Source: Gammaproteobacteria bacterium (GTDB lineage: Bacteria > Pseudomonadota > Gammaproteobacteria > UBA6429 > Thiohalophilaceae). Taken from it: a stretch of DNA of 12,957 nucleotides. Every line of letters starts with the position of its first letter. The first letter of the stretch is position 1. Below, in pieces: positions 1 to 6,398 of the stretch. The DNA lies in NCBI GenBank assembly GCA_029880425.1, contig JAOUOK010000010.1:1-12957 (forward strand), given 5' to 3'. The notes below the pieces were generated by a model, which had not been told where the DNA came from, did no database searches, and saw only the letters and a list, made by a program, of their open reading frames with translations. Both the position numbers and the translations under genes were made by a program.

Positions 1-1
1 A

Positions 2-193
2 AATAAGGATAAGAAAGAAAATGAAATTAACTGGACGTTAATAATAATGTCTATCGTAGTCGGTAACTTACTTATTGTTGGTGTGCTTGGCGGTGGTTAT
101 TTTTATCTCAAGCGGCGTAAGGAAAAAATGGCAGCCAGCCTTGGAGATGAAATGGATGAAGATAGTGTCAGTCATGATACCGGCAGTAAATAA
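2..193 (+). CDS. C-terminal end of an unrecognised single-pass membrane protein (partial)
   Basis: An open frame enters from the left edge and stops at TAA 191-193, giving 63 residues. It begins with a charged, hydrophilic stretch (NKDKKENEIN). One strong hydrophobic segment follows, roughly residues 11-36, rich in Ile, Val, Leu and Gly. It is followed by a basic stop-transfer patch (KRRKEK) and a short acidic tail ending DTGSK. This is the layout of a protein whose bulk lies on one side of the membrane, with a C-terminal anchor and a cytoplasmic tail by the positive-inside rule. The next gene starts only 20 bases downstream on the same strand, so the two are probably co-transcribed. The visible part is too short to assign a family. 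Confidence 0.6.
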   Translation, partial: NKDKKENEINWTLIIMSIVVGNLLIVGVLGGGYFYLKRRKEKMAASLGDEMDEDSVSHDTGSK

Positions 194-213
194 GAAAAGG
201 ATAACTACTCACG

Positions 214-867
214 ATGAGTGATTCATTGTTAAGTTTCACTATAATTTTTGCTGAGTTGGGTGGAGTTTTGCTGTTGCTCCTGATTGGCTGGGTAATCTAT
301 TTTATTTATAAACTGAAAAAAGATGGGAAAAATACCCGTGAATTGGTAAAGCATATTAAGCAGGTGTTACCAAAACAGAAAGATCGGTTAACTGAACATT
401 TTAAAAATGAATTTGATTTAGAAGATAATAAAATTGATTTCAATGTTGATTCTTTAATCAGTAATGAAAAAAAACTTTATGAACACCTTGTCAGTGTTGC
501 CATTGAAAAAGATACCAGTTTATTAAAATTAACGGTTAGTGATATCAATACTTTGCTGAATGATTATGTCCGGATGTTAACGTTAAAAGGACACCAGGTG
601 GCAGATAAAAACAGGGACTCACGTGAATTGCAGTTACGAAAAGAAAATGAAGCTCTGCGTATTGAAAATACCTCACTGGAAAAACAGTTAGCTTCAGCAA
701 CAGAAACAATTGAGAATATGATGGGAGAATTTTCTTCTATGTATGAAGGTGGAAAAAAAGAGGGTGAGCAGCGTGTTAAAAATGAAATGTATAAATTAAA
801 GCAATCCTTAGATAAGGAAAAAGCACGTGCAAAAACTGAAGTCGATGATATAAATAAAGAAAAGTAG
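214..867 (+). CDS. Membrane-anchored coiled-coil protein of unknown function
   Basis: A 217-residue protein starting at ATG 214, preceded by AAAGGA at 196-201. An N-terminal transmembrane helix covers about residues 8-33 and is followed by a basic KLKK patch, so the rest should face the cytoplasm. Residues 40-130 are charged and probably helical. Residues about 135-170 (ENEALRIENTSLEKQL region) and 182-217 look like coiled coil, broken by a Gly-rich stretch around 171-180 (MYEGG). The C-terminus is highly charged with many Lys and Glu. It has no catalytic motif that I recognise. Its position 20 bases behind another membrane protein suggests a two-gene unit that ends at the hairpin terminator at 941-970. 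A structural or scaffold role is possible, but this is inference from shape only. Confidence 0.75.
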   Translation: MSDSLLSFTIIFAELGGVLLLLLIGWVIYFIYKLKKDGKNTRELVKHIKQVLPKQKDRLTEHFKNEFDLEDNKIDFNVDSLISNEKKLYEHLVSVAIEKDTSLLKLTVSDINTLLNDYVRMLTLKGHQVADKNRDSRELQLRKENEALRIENTSLEKQLASATETIENMMGEFSSMYEGGKKEGEQRVKNEMYKLKQSLDKEKARAKTEVDDINKEK

Positions 868-940
868 GTCGTTGCCAGGGAGATAGCTGCTTCAATGTTC
901 TTCATTTTTTTAAACGTCTTATGAATATTTGAAAAGCAAA

Positions 941-970
941 AAAAAGCCTCTTTAAAAAAAGAGGCTTTTT
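941..970. terminator. Bidirectional intrinsic terminator between the coiled-coil gene and rpoH
   Basis: A perfect 13-bp inverted repeat: AAAAAGCCTCTTT (941-953) pairs with AAAGAGGCTTTTT (958-970) across a four-base A loop. A T-run ends the right arm, and an A-run on the left arm gives a T-run on the minus strand. The hairpin can therefore stop transcription from both sides. It lies between two convergent genes, 74 bases after the stop of the coiled-coil gene and 18 bases past the stop of rpoH. Confidence 0.9.
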
Positions 971-987
971 AATTTAAGCGAAAATGT

Positions 988-1842
988 TCAGGCTGCTTCA
1001 CCAATTGCATGGCGAAGCTTTTTAATCGCATTATTTTCAAGCTGGCGGATACGTTCGGCAGAAACATCATACTTATCAGCAAGCTGATGTAAGGTCGATT
1101 TATTTTCTGTTAACCAGCGTTGTTGCAGGATATCGCGGCTTCTTTCATCGAGATCCTTTAAGGCTGAATATAAACGCGTTTCCTGGTTTTTAGACCAGTC
1201 AGATTGCTCAATTAGCTGCGAAGGTTCCAGTGAGTTATCTTCAAGGTAATTTGCTGGTGCAGGCAAAATATTATCATCATTATCGTCCGGACCATCAAAG
1301 CCAATATCCATCCCACTTAAGCGTTTTTCCATTTCAAGAACATCACTACGTTTTACACCGAGTTCGTCTGCAACAGAACTGACTTCGTCATCATTAAACC
1401 AGCCGAGTTGTTTCTTCTGACTACGCAAGTTAAAGAATAATTTACGCTGTGCTTTAGTTGTTGCAACTTTAACAATGCGCCAGTTACGTAAAATAAACTC
1501 ATGAATTTCAGCACGAATCCAGTAAACAGCGAAAGAAATCAAACGTACACCAACTGTTGGATCAAAACGTTTAACGGCTTTCATTAAGCCAATGTTGCCT
1601 TCCTGTACCAGGTCAGCTAATGCCAAACCATAGCCGTTATAGCTGCGTGCAATGTGAGCAACAAATCGTAAATGTGATAAAACCAATTTTTGAGCGGCTT
1701 CTAAGTCGCCATTCTCTTGTAGTTGAACAGCGAGATCATGTTCTTCTTCGGCGCTGAGAATTGGAATGTTTCTCGCAGCCTGTAAATAAGATTCCAGGCT
1801 TCCTGACGGAACTGCAAACTGTAATTGAAGACTCTTGCTCAT
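988..1842 (-). CDS. rpoH: RNA polymerase sigma-32 factor RpoH (heat-shock sigma)
   Basis: This alternative sigma factor directs RNA polymerase to heat-shock promoters. The start is set at ATG 1842, not at the in-frame ATG 1863. An AAGGGG Shine-Dalgarno-like sequence lies just upstream of 1842, while 1863 has none, and the resulting 284 residues equal the E. coli length. Region 2 is clear ([29 protein letters not shown]). The RpoH-specific box QRKLFFNLR falls at residues 132-140. The C-terminal region 4 helix-turn-helix ([21 protein letters not shown]) recognises the -35 element. In region 2.1, where E. coli residues L47, A50, K51 and I54 control turnover, this protein has L47, A50, Q51 and V54. 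It is the last gene of the minus-strand series, but it has its own promoter region with a CIRCE operator. Confidence 0.97.
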   Translation of the reverse strand: MSKSLQLQFAVPSGSLESYLQAARNIPILSAEEEHDLAVQLQENGDLEAAQKLVLSHLRFVAHIARSYNGYGLALADLVQEGNIGLMKAVKRFDPTVGVRLISFAVYWIRAEIHEFILRNWRIVKVATTKAQRKLFFNLRSQKKQLGWFNDDEVSSVADELGVKRSDVLEMEKRLSGMDIGFDGPDDNDDNILPAPANYLEDNSLEPSQLIEQSDWSKNQETRLYSALKDLDERSRDILQQRWLTENKSTLHQLADKYDVSAERIRQLENNAIKKLRHAIGEAA

Positions 1843-1871
1843 TTGTCTAACCCCTTGCTTCATTATGAATC

Positions 1872-1896
1872 AATATTAGCGCTAACGAATATTAGC
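1872..1896. repeat. Palindrome and direct repeat beside CIRCE in the rpoH leader
   Basis: A perfect 10-bp palindrome TTAGCGCTAA lies at 1876-1885. The 9-mer AATATTAGC occurs twice, at 1872-1880 and 1888-1896, and the second copy runs into the CIRCE left arm. The palindrome looks like the outer parts of the two CIRCE half-sites (TTAGC and GCTAA) joined without a spacer. A regulatory role is conjecture. It overlaps the predicted transcription start and the 5' leader of rpoH. Confidence 0.4.
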
Positions 1897-1918
1897 ACTC
1901 GAAAGGTTAGAGTGCCAA
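1889..1918 (-). promoter_or_regulatory. Probable sigma-70 promoter of rpoH, overlapped by CIRCE
   Basis: On the minus strand TTGGCA (1918-1913, 5 of 6 bases of the -35 consensus) is followed after 18 bases by TAATAT (1894-1889, 4 of 6 of the -10 consensus). Both boxes fall on the arms of the CIRCE repeat, so bound HrcA would block polymerase directly. Initiation would be near 1882, leaving a leader of about 40 bases. A second weak candidate upstream is TTGAAC, 18 bases, TCTAAC. No start site is experimentally known to me. Confidence 0.5.
1892..1918 (-). promoter_or_regulatory. CIRCE operator (HrcA binding site) upstream of rpoH
   Basis: The plus strand reads TTAGCACTC (1892-1900), nine bases, then GAGTGCCAA (1910-1918). 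The CIRCE consensus is TTAGCACTC-N9-GAGTGCTAA, so 17 of 18 defined positions match and the spacer is exact. On the gene strand it lies about 50-76 bases upstream of the rpoH start codon. CIRCE is the operator of HrcA, the repressor that controls groESL and dnaK operons in many bacteria. Its place here suggests that HrcA represses rpoH transcription. The hrcA gene itself is not in this window. Confidence 0.88.
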
Positions 1919-1991
1919 CTTTTAAAGAAGTTCAATTTGTAAAAAAAATGTAAATTATTGATTTTATTTGAAAAATGGATGAATCGTGGGG

Positions 1992-3356
1992 TTATTTATC
2001 TGCTTTATCACTAAAAGGTGAGATACTTTTGCCCTCTGCCGAGATATATGAAACGCAGTTTCGTCCTCTTTCCTTGGAGTGGTATAAGGCTTTGTCTGCC
2101 AGGGCTAGTATTTGGGTCAGGTTACTCTCGGGGTGGTCCTGCATGCTTGCAAGGCCGATACTGATAGTCAATTCAACATCTGCAGGTTTAAGCACAGCGA
2201 TCTCATTTTTGAGCATTTCTGCCTTCTCCAGGGCCTCATCATGGGTCATGTTTTTCATCAGGACTGAAAATTCTTCACCACCAAAGCGTACAACCATATC
2301 TGAAGGGAAAGTTTTGGTGAGTTTTGACCCCAGTTCAGCCAGTACATGATCGCCGGTAATATGACCAAGTTTGTCATTAATTGTTTTGAAAAAATCAATG
2401 TCGATAAGCATTGCCCACACCGGTTGATTAGCCGTGTTCTGGATGTAGTCTTCTCCATTATCAACCAGGTAGCGCTTACTACGTACACCGGTGAGACTAT
2501 CGGTTGCAGCAATCCAGCGCATGTCTTCAGCCTGTTTTTTCAGGGTTTCAAACTGGTGACGGATCAACAGCAGTAGCCTGATGCGGGCCATAATGACTTC
2601 TTCTAAAATCGGTTTCGAGACGAAGTCGTTACCGCCAGCATGGAATACTTCAACCTGGGTTTTTTGATCATCATTACCCGTGATCACCAGAACGGGTAAC
2701 TCCTGCTGTGAGTAATGGAAGCGGGCGCGGATGGCATAAAGCAGGTCACCGCCGGTCAATTCTCCCTTAAGGTAAAAATCTGTGATTACCAGGTCAAACG
2801 GATCGGGAATATCATCATTATCGCGCTGCAGCTCGAGCATACGCATTGCCATTTCGGCTGAGTCCGTATGCGTGACCTTGAGGCCATGTTTGTCTAGGAT
2901 TTTACAGACGACCGCGGCCGCGGTTTTACTGTCTTCAATAAACAGGATATGACCAACCAGGCTGGCATTACGTTGTAGAAATGATTTGATGAAATGTCCG
3001 AAGGCTTTATAACCATTAGATTTATCAAAGTAATCAGTAACGCCGGCCTTGAAGCCTTCTTGCAGTAAACGTTCATCGGCATCACCAGAAACAACGATGA
3101 CCGGGGTGTATTGGTGGTTACTGGTATTTGAGTTGCGAATATTACGGCATAACTTTAATCCATCCATGTCCGGTAACAGCAGTGCCGTGGTAATGAGATC
3201 ATAATTGGTATCCTGCATTTTCTGGATGGCATCCTCACCAGTTTTGCAGCTATCCACTTCGATATCAGTCATTTCATCACGAAGTATGCGAGACAAAATT
3301 TGACGTGATACGGTTGAGCCATCAACGACTAAAATGCGTGTAATTTTTTCAGTCAT
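1992..3356 (-). CDS. Two-receiver response regulator with GGDEF diguanylate cyclase output
   Basis: A 454-residue cytoplasmic protein with architecture REC-REC-GGDEF, like PleD. The first receiver (about residues 6-128) keeps D12, S90 and K112, but alanine A58 replaces the phosphoacceptor aspartate (DLITTALLLPDMDG), so it should not be phosphorylated there. The second receiver (about 136-262) is canonical: E141/D142, D193, T226 and K248. The GGDEF domain (about 283-440) has the metal-binding D319/D321 region and an active-site GGEEF at 359-363, so it probably makes cyclic di-GMP from two GTP. The RxxD inhibitory site expected at 350-353 reads FPSD, so product inhibition through it is unlikely. 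The gene lies between ftsX and rpoH with over 120 bases on either side, which suggests separate control. Its signal and partner kinase are unknown. Confidence 0.93.
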   Translation of the reverse strand: MTEKITRILVVDGSTVSRQILSRILRDEMTDIEVDSCKTGEDAIQKMQDTNYDLITTALLLPDMDGLKLCRNIRNSNTSNHQYTPVIVVSGDADERLLQEGFKAGVTDYFDKSNGYKAFGHFIKSFLQRNASLVGHILFIEDSKTAAAVVCKILDKHGLKVTHTDSAEMAMRMLELQRDNDDIPDPFDLVITDFYLKGELTGGDLLYAIRARFHYSQQELPVLVITGNDDQKTQVEVFHAGGNDFVSKPILEEVIMARIRLLLLIRHQFETLKKQAEDMRWIAATDSLTGVRSKRYLVDNGEDYIQNTANQPVWAMLIDIDFFKTINDKLGHITGDHVLAELGSKLTKTFPSDMVVRFGGEEFSVLMKNMTHDEALEKAEMLKNEIAVLKPADVELTISIGLASMQDHPESNLTQILALADKALYHSKERGRNCVSYISAEGKSISPFSDKADK

Positions 3357-3408
3357 GTCTGTAAATCAGTTTTCTTTGAGTTGCTATTAATAAAATTATT
3401 TAGTGGTT

Positions 3409-3450
3409 AGTATATCGGTAAACGAAATCTAAAAGTGTAGTTTTTTACCG
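3409..3450 (-). promoter_or_regulatory. Possible promoter and inverted repeat upstream of the diguanylate cyclase gene
   Basis: In the 126-base gap between ftsX and the cyclase gene, the minus strand has a good -10-like TATACT (3414-3409) with no convincing -35 box. Just upstream of it lies a 7-bp inverted repeat, CGGTAAA at 3416-3422 and TTTACCG at 3444-3450, with 21 bases between the arms. It could bind a regulator of this gene. The spacing and the AT-rich composition mean it may also be chance. Confidence 0.3.
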
Positions 3451-3482
3451 TTTTAAGTGCTAATTCACGCTTAAGAAGAAAA

Positions 3483-4457
3483 TTATTGTGGTTCTATTTC
3501 ACGTAAGTGACGGCCTACAGCAAACCATGAACCGGCTAGTCCGAGTAATATACTAATCAGCAATAACAACATAGTTGTAGTTAAAGAAATATTGTTGAGT
3601 TCAAACTGGTTTTGATAAAGCGAGGTTAATTTCTCAACCGGGTTACTGATGCTCAAAATAGTAAAGCTGACCAGCAGCCATGCGATGAGTCCACCGAACA
3701 GGCCATACCAGAAGCCTGTATAAAGAAAAGGACGGCGAATAAAAGCATCGGTGCCACCGATGAGTTTCATCACAACAATTTCTTTACGCCGATTTTGAAT
3801 AGCGAGACGAATGGTGTTGCCTACCACCAGTAACACAGCCAGCGCCAGTAAAAAGCCAAGAATCTGAACGCCACGCTCAACAATATTCATAATGGCATAG
3901 AGGCGTCGAACCCATTGCATATCAAGTTGTGCTTTATCTGTTTGCCGGAGTTGGCGAAGTTTAGTTAATAAATTTTTTGTGGTTATTTCATTTGTGCTTG
4001 AAGTTAAGTCAGGTTTAACAATCAGCACGGAAGGTAAAGGATTACTATTCAATGCTTTTAAAGCATCACCAAACCCGGATAAATTTTGAAATTCTTTTAA
4101 AGCCTGTTCACGACTAATGTAATGTACTGAAGTCACGTTTTGCCAGCTTTCAATATCAGCCTTGATTTTTTTTGCCTGTGATTCTGCTACGTTCTTTTTT
4201 AAGAAAACAGATATCTGTGCCGTGTTTTCCCAGCCACCACTGAGTTGTTGTGCGTTACTTAATAAAGTATGCAGGCCGGTGGGTAGTGCTAACGCAATAC
4301 CAATTACCATGCAGGTCATTAAGGTTGAAACCGGGGTGCGACTTAACTGGCCAAGGCTATAAAAAAATACCTGGGCATGACGAATAAAGTAAGACTTTAT
4401 TAATGTAATAAAGCCCGGACTTGCATGTATCTCGCTTGCTGTATACCTGGTATTCAT
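3483..4457 (-). CDS. ftsX: Cell division protein FtsX (membrane subunit of FtsEX)
   Basis: FtsX is the permease-like partner of the ATPase FtsE. At the division septum the complex does not transport a substrate but controls peptidoglycan hydrolase activation through its periplasmic domain. This 324-residue protein has the family layout: a cytoplasmic N-terminus, TM1 at about 45-66, a large periplasmic domain at about 67-195, TM2 at 196-217, TM3 at 249-271 and TM4 at 293-315. The conserved cytoplasmic loop after TM2 is present (RRKEIVVMKLIGGTDAFIRR, residues 223-242). The start codon overlaps the ftsE stop as ATGA (4454-4457), implying translational coupling. Length is close to that of E. coli FtsX (about 350). 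Identification rests on sequence features and the ftsY-ftsE-ftsX order. Confidence 0.96.
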   Translation of the reverse strand: MNTRYTASEIHASPGFITLIKSYFIRHAQVFFYSLGQLSRTPVSTLMTCMVIGIALALPTGLHTLLSNAQQLSGGWENTAQISVFLKKNVAESQAKKIKADIESWQNVTSVHYISREQALKEFQNLSGFGDALKALNSNPLPSVLIVKPDLTSSTNEITTKNLLTKLRQLRQTDKAQLDMQWVRRLYAIMNIVERGVQILGFLLALAVLLVVGNTIRLAIQNRRKEIVVMKLIGGTDAFIRRPFLYTGFWYGLFGGLIAWLLVSFTILSISNPVEKLTSLYQNQFELNNISLTTTMLLLLISILLGLAGSWFAVGRHLREIEPQ

Positions 4458-5125
4458 GAGACAGGCTGACTATCGTTAACAAGCTTTCCCGCTTTGAGCG
4501 TAAGAGTGCGGTAAGGTAACTCCGAAATTAACGCGATATCATGGGTTGCGACTAATACCGTTACACCTACATCACTAAAGTCCTGGAATAGTCCCATAAT
4601 TTCAGCAGAGAGTTCAGGATCTAAATTGCCGGTAGGTTCATCAGCAAGAATTAACGGCGGTTTATTTACCACGGCACGGGCAATACCGACGCGTTGTTGT
4701 TCACCACCCGATAACGTAACCGGGTATTTTTTTTCTTTACTCAGTAAGCCAACTTTATCCAGCGCGGCACGGACACGTTTAGCAATGTCACGGCGAGAGT
4801 AGCCCGCAATAATAAGGGGTAGGGCAACATTATCGTAAACAGTGCGATCAAATAGCAGTTGGTGATCCTGAAAGATAATGCCAATGTTACGTCGAAAATA
4901 GGGAATGCGTCGGCGTGATACTTTACTCAGGTTCTGGTTATTAACGATTACCTGGCCGCGGCTTGAACGTTCGAGTAATGCTATCAGTTTTAACAAGGAA
5001 CTTTTGCCGGCACCAGAATGGCCGGTTAAAAAAACCATTTCACCGGGAGTAATGTGAAAGTTCACATTTTGTAGTGCATCAAAGCCACTACTATAGCGTT
5101 TACTGGCATTAATGAAACGAATCAT
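4454..5125 (-). CDS. ftsE: Cell division ATP-binding protein FtsE
   Basis: FtsE is the ABC ATPase of the FtsEX divisome complex. Its ATP cycle is passed through FtsX to cell-wall hydrolases outside the membrane. The 223 residues contain every ABC motif: Walker [10 protein letters not shown] (35-43), Q-loop Q86, signature LSGGEQQRV (138-146), Walker [14 protein letters not shown] (158-170) and the H-loop histidine H195. The length is standard for FtsE, and the adjoining ftsX separates it from the similar LolD and MacB ATPases. The gene overlaps ftsX by four bases and lies 135 bases behind ftsY, so it could be read from ftsY or from its own promoter in that gap. Confidence 0.97.
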   Translation of the reverse strand: MIRFINASKRYSSGFDALQNVNFHITPGEMVFLTGHSGAGKSSLLKLIALLERSSRGQVIVNNQNLSKVSRRRIPYFRRNIGIIFQDHQLLFDRTVYDNVALPLIIAGYSRRDIAKRVRAALDKVGLLSKEKKYPVTLSGGEQQRVGIARAVVNKPPLILADEPTGNLDPELSAEIMGLFQDFSDVGVTVLVATHDIALISELPYRTLTLKAGKLVNDSQPVS

Positions 5126-5139
5126 AGGTTTTGTTTTTT

Positions 5140-5190
5140 CTTATTATAATAAGTACCTGTTTTTACCACACTATAGCACTGTTTCACAGT
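5140..5190. repeat. Palindromic sequences in the ftsY-ftsE gap
   Basis: The 135-base gap holds a perfect 14-bp AT-rich palindrome CTTATTATAATAAG (5140-5153), which ends 14 bases upstream of the ftsE start. It also holds a short inverted repeat ACTGT-TTC-ACAGT (5178-5190). On the minus strand TATAGT (5176-5171) could be a -10 box, but I see no good -35. There is no GC-rich hairpin with a T-run, so a terminator between ftsY and ftsE is unlikely. The function of these elements is unknown. Confidence 0.3.
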
Positions 5191-5260
5191 TCATCCGGTG
5201 GCTCTTGCTTTGTTTTGTTACCAGTGACACAAAGAATATCGAAAGGAAGTGATTGTTTAC

Positions 5261-6262
5261 TTATCCCTCTTCATCGAATAGCGCATCAACAAAATCTTTG
5301 GCATTAAAAGTACGCAGGTCTTCAATACCTTCACCCACACCGATAAAACGGATGGGTAAGCCAAGTTTATGCGCAAGCGCAAAAATCACACCGCCTTTCG
5401 CAGTACCGTCGAGCTTGGTAAGCGTAATCCCGGTAAGTTGCATGGCGTGGTTAAATTGTTCGGCCTGGTTAAGCGCATTCTGGCCGGTACCGGCATCAAG
5501 CACCAGCATAACTTCATGCGGTGCTGCTTCATCAAGCTTGCTCATTACACGTTTCACTTTTTTCAATTCTTCCATCAGGTTACTTTGCGTGTGTAAGCGA
5601 CCCGCGGTATCGGCAATTAAGACATCAATATTTTTTGAACGCGCAGATTCGAGTGCATCAAAAATAACCGAGGCACTGTCGGCACCATCGTGTTGTGCGA
5701 TAACCGGAATCTGGTTGCGTTCACCCCATACCTGGAGTTGTTCAACTGCAGCAGCACGAAAGGTATCACCCGCGGCAAGCATCACTGACTTACCTTCATT
5801 TTGCAGGCGCTTAGCCAGTTTACCAATGGTCGTGGTTTTACCTGCACCATTAATCCCGATAACAAGAATAACGTAAGGCGTATCCTGTTCAGGGATTACT
5901 AAAGGTTGTTCACATGGGGCAAGTATGGTCTGCATTTCATCGTGGAGGGCAACAAATAGAGCTTCTGGATCCTTTAATTCATTGCGTGAGACTTTTTGTA
6001 GCAGGTTTTGGCTGATGCGCATGGTGGCATCCATTCCGAGGTCAGCGGTAATCAGGATATCTTCAATTTGCTCCATCAAATCATCATCAATGGATTTGGC
6101 ACCTAGAACGAGGTTCGCCAGGCCATCCGTTAGACCGTGACGTGTTCGGCTTAAGCCCTGCTTGAGCCGGTTAAAAAAACCACCGGTCTGAGCAGTTGAT
6201 GGTTCCTGCTCATTTTGTGTTTTCGCAGTGCTGGATTTATCTTTTTTTAGGAAACTAAACAT
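5261..6262 (-). CDS. ftsY: Signal recognition particle receptor FtsY
   Basis: FtsY is the membrane-associated GTPase that receives ribosome-nascent chain complexes from SRP (Ffh plus 4.5S RNA) and hands them to the Sec translocon. The 333-residue protein has a short N-terminal region (1-28), far shorter than the long acidic A domain of E. coli FtsY (497 aa). The N domain spans about 29-120 and the GTPase G domain about 130-330. GTPase motifs are intact: GINGAGKT (136-143), DTFRAA (166-171), DTAGR (218-222) and TKLDGTAKGG (282-291). A GGFFNRLKQGL segment at 27-37, just before the N domain, fits the membrane-binding amphipathic helix. The start MFSFLKK is typical of the family. It begins the minus-strand series and is divergent from the M16 peptidase gene, with 136 bases between. 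Confidence 0.97.
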   Translation of the reverse strand: MFSFLKKDKSSTAKTQNEQEPSTAQTGGFFNRLKQGLSRTRHGLTDGLANLVLGAKSIDDDLMEQIEDILITADLGMDATMRISQNLLQKVSRNELKDPEALFVALHDEMQTILAPCEQPLVIPEQDTPYVILVIGINGAGKTTTIGKLAKRLQNEGKSVMLAAGDTFRAAAVEQLQVWGERNQIPVIAQHDGADSASVIFDALESARSKNIDVLIADTAGRLHTQSNLMEELKKVKRVMSKLDEAAPHEVMLVLDAGTGQNALNQAEQFNHAMQLTGITLTKLDGTAKGGVIFALAHKLGLPIRFIGVGEGIEDLRTFNAKDFVDALFDEEG

Positions 6263-6398
6263 TAATCTGCTGGTCGTAGAAATTGTTATGAAATTGGTTA
6301 AATAAAACGCTATCCTACCACTTGCCGCTTTTCTGAGTAAGTCTTCACGGCAAATAAGAGTAGTAAAGTATCGATGTTAATTTAAGGAATAAGGTTAA

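Noticed and set aside
564..905. Minus-strand open frame opposite the coiled-coil gene
   Set aside because: It lies antisense to the 214-867 coding sequence and its Ser/Phe-rich translation is what a Lys/Glu-rich coiled coil gives on the other strand.
1843..1863. Upstream in-frame ATG giving a 291-residue RpoH
   Set aside because: No Shine-Dalgarno sequence precedes it, whereas AAGGGG precedes ATG 1842, and the shorter 284-residue form equals the E. coli length and aligns its RpoH box at 132-140.
1920..1945. Possible sigma-32 promoter (TTGAAC) for self-regulation of rpoH
   Set aside because: The -35-like TTGAAC is not followed at proper spacing by a CCCCAT-type -10 element.
1975..2349. Plus-strand open frame over the GGDEF domain
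   Set aside because: Antisense to a well-conserved domain and without any family feature of its own.
5253..5876. 207-codon plus-strand open frame over ftsY
   Set aside because: Wholly antisense to the conserved GTPase domain of FtsY; Ser-rich, low-complexity translation with no recognisable family.
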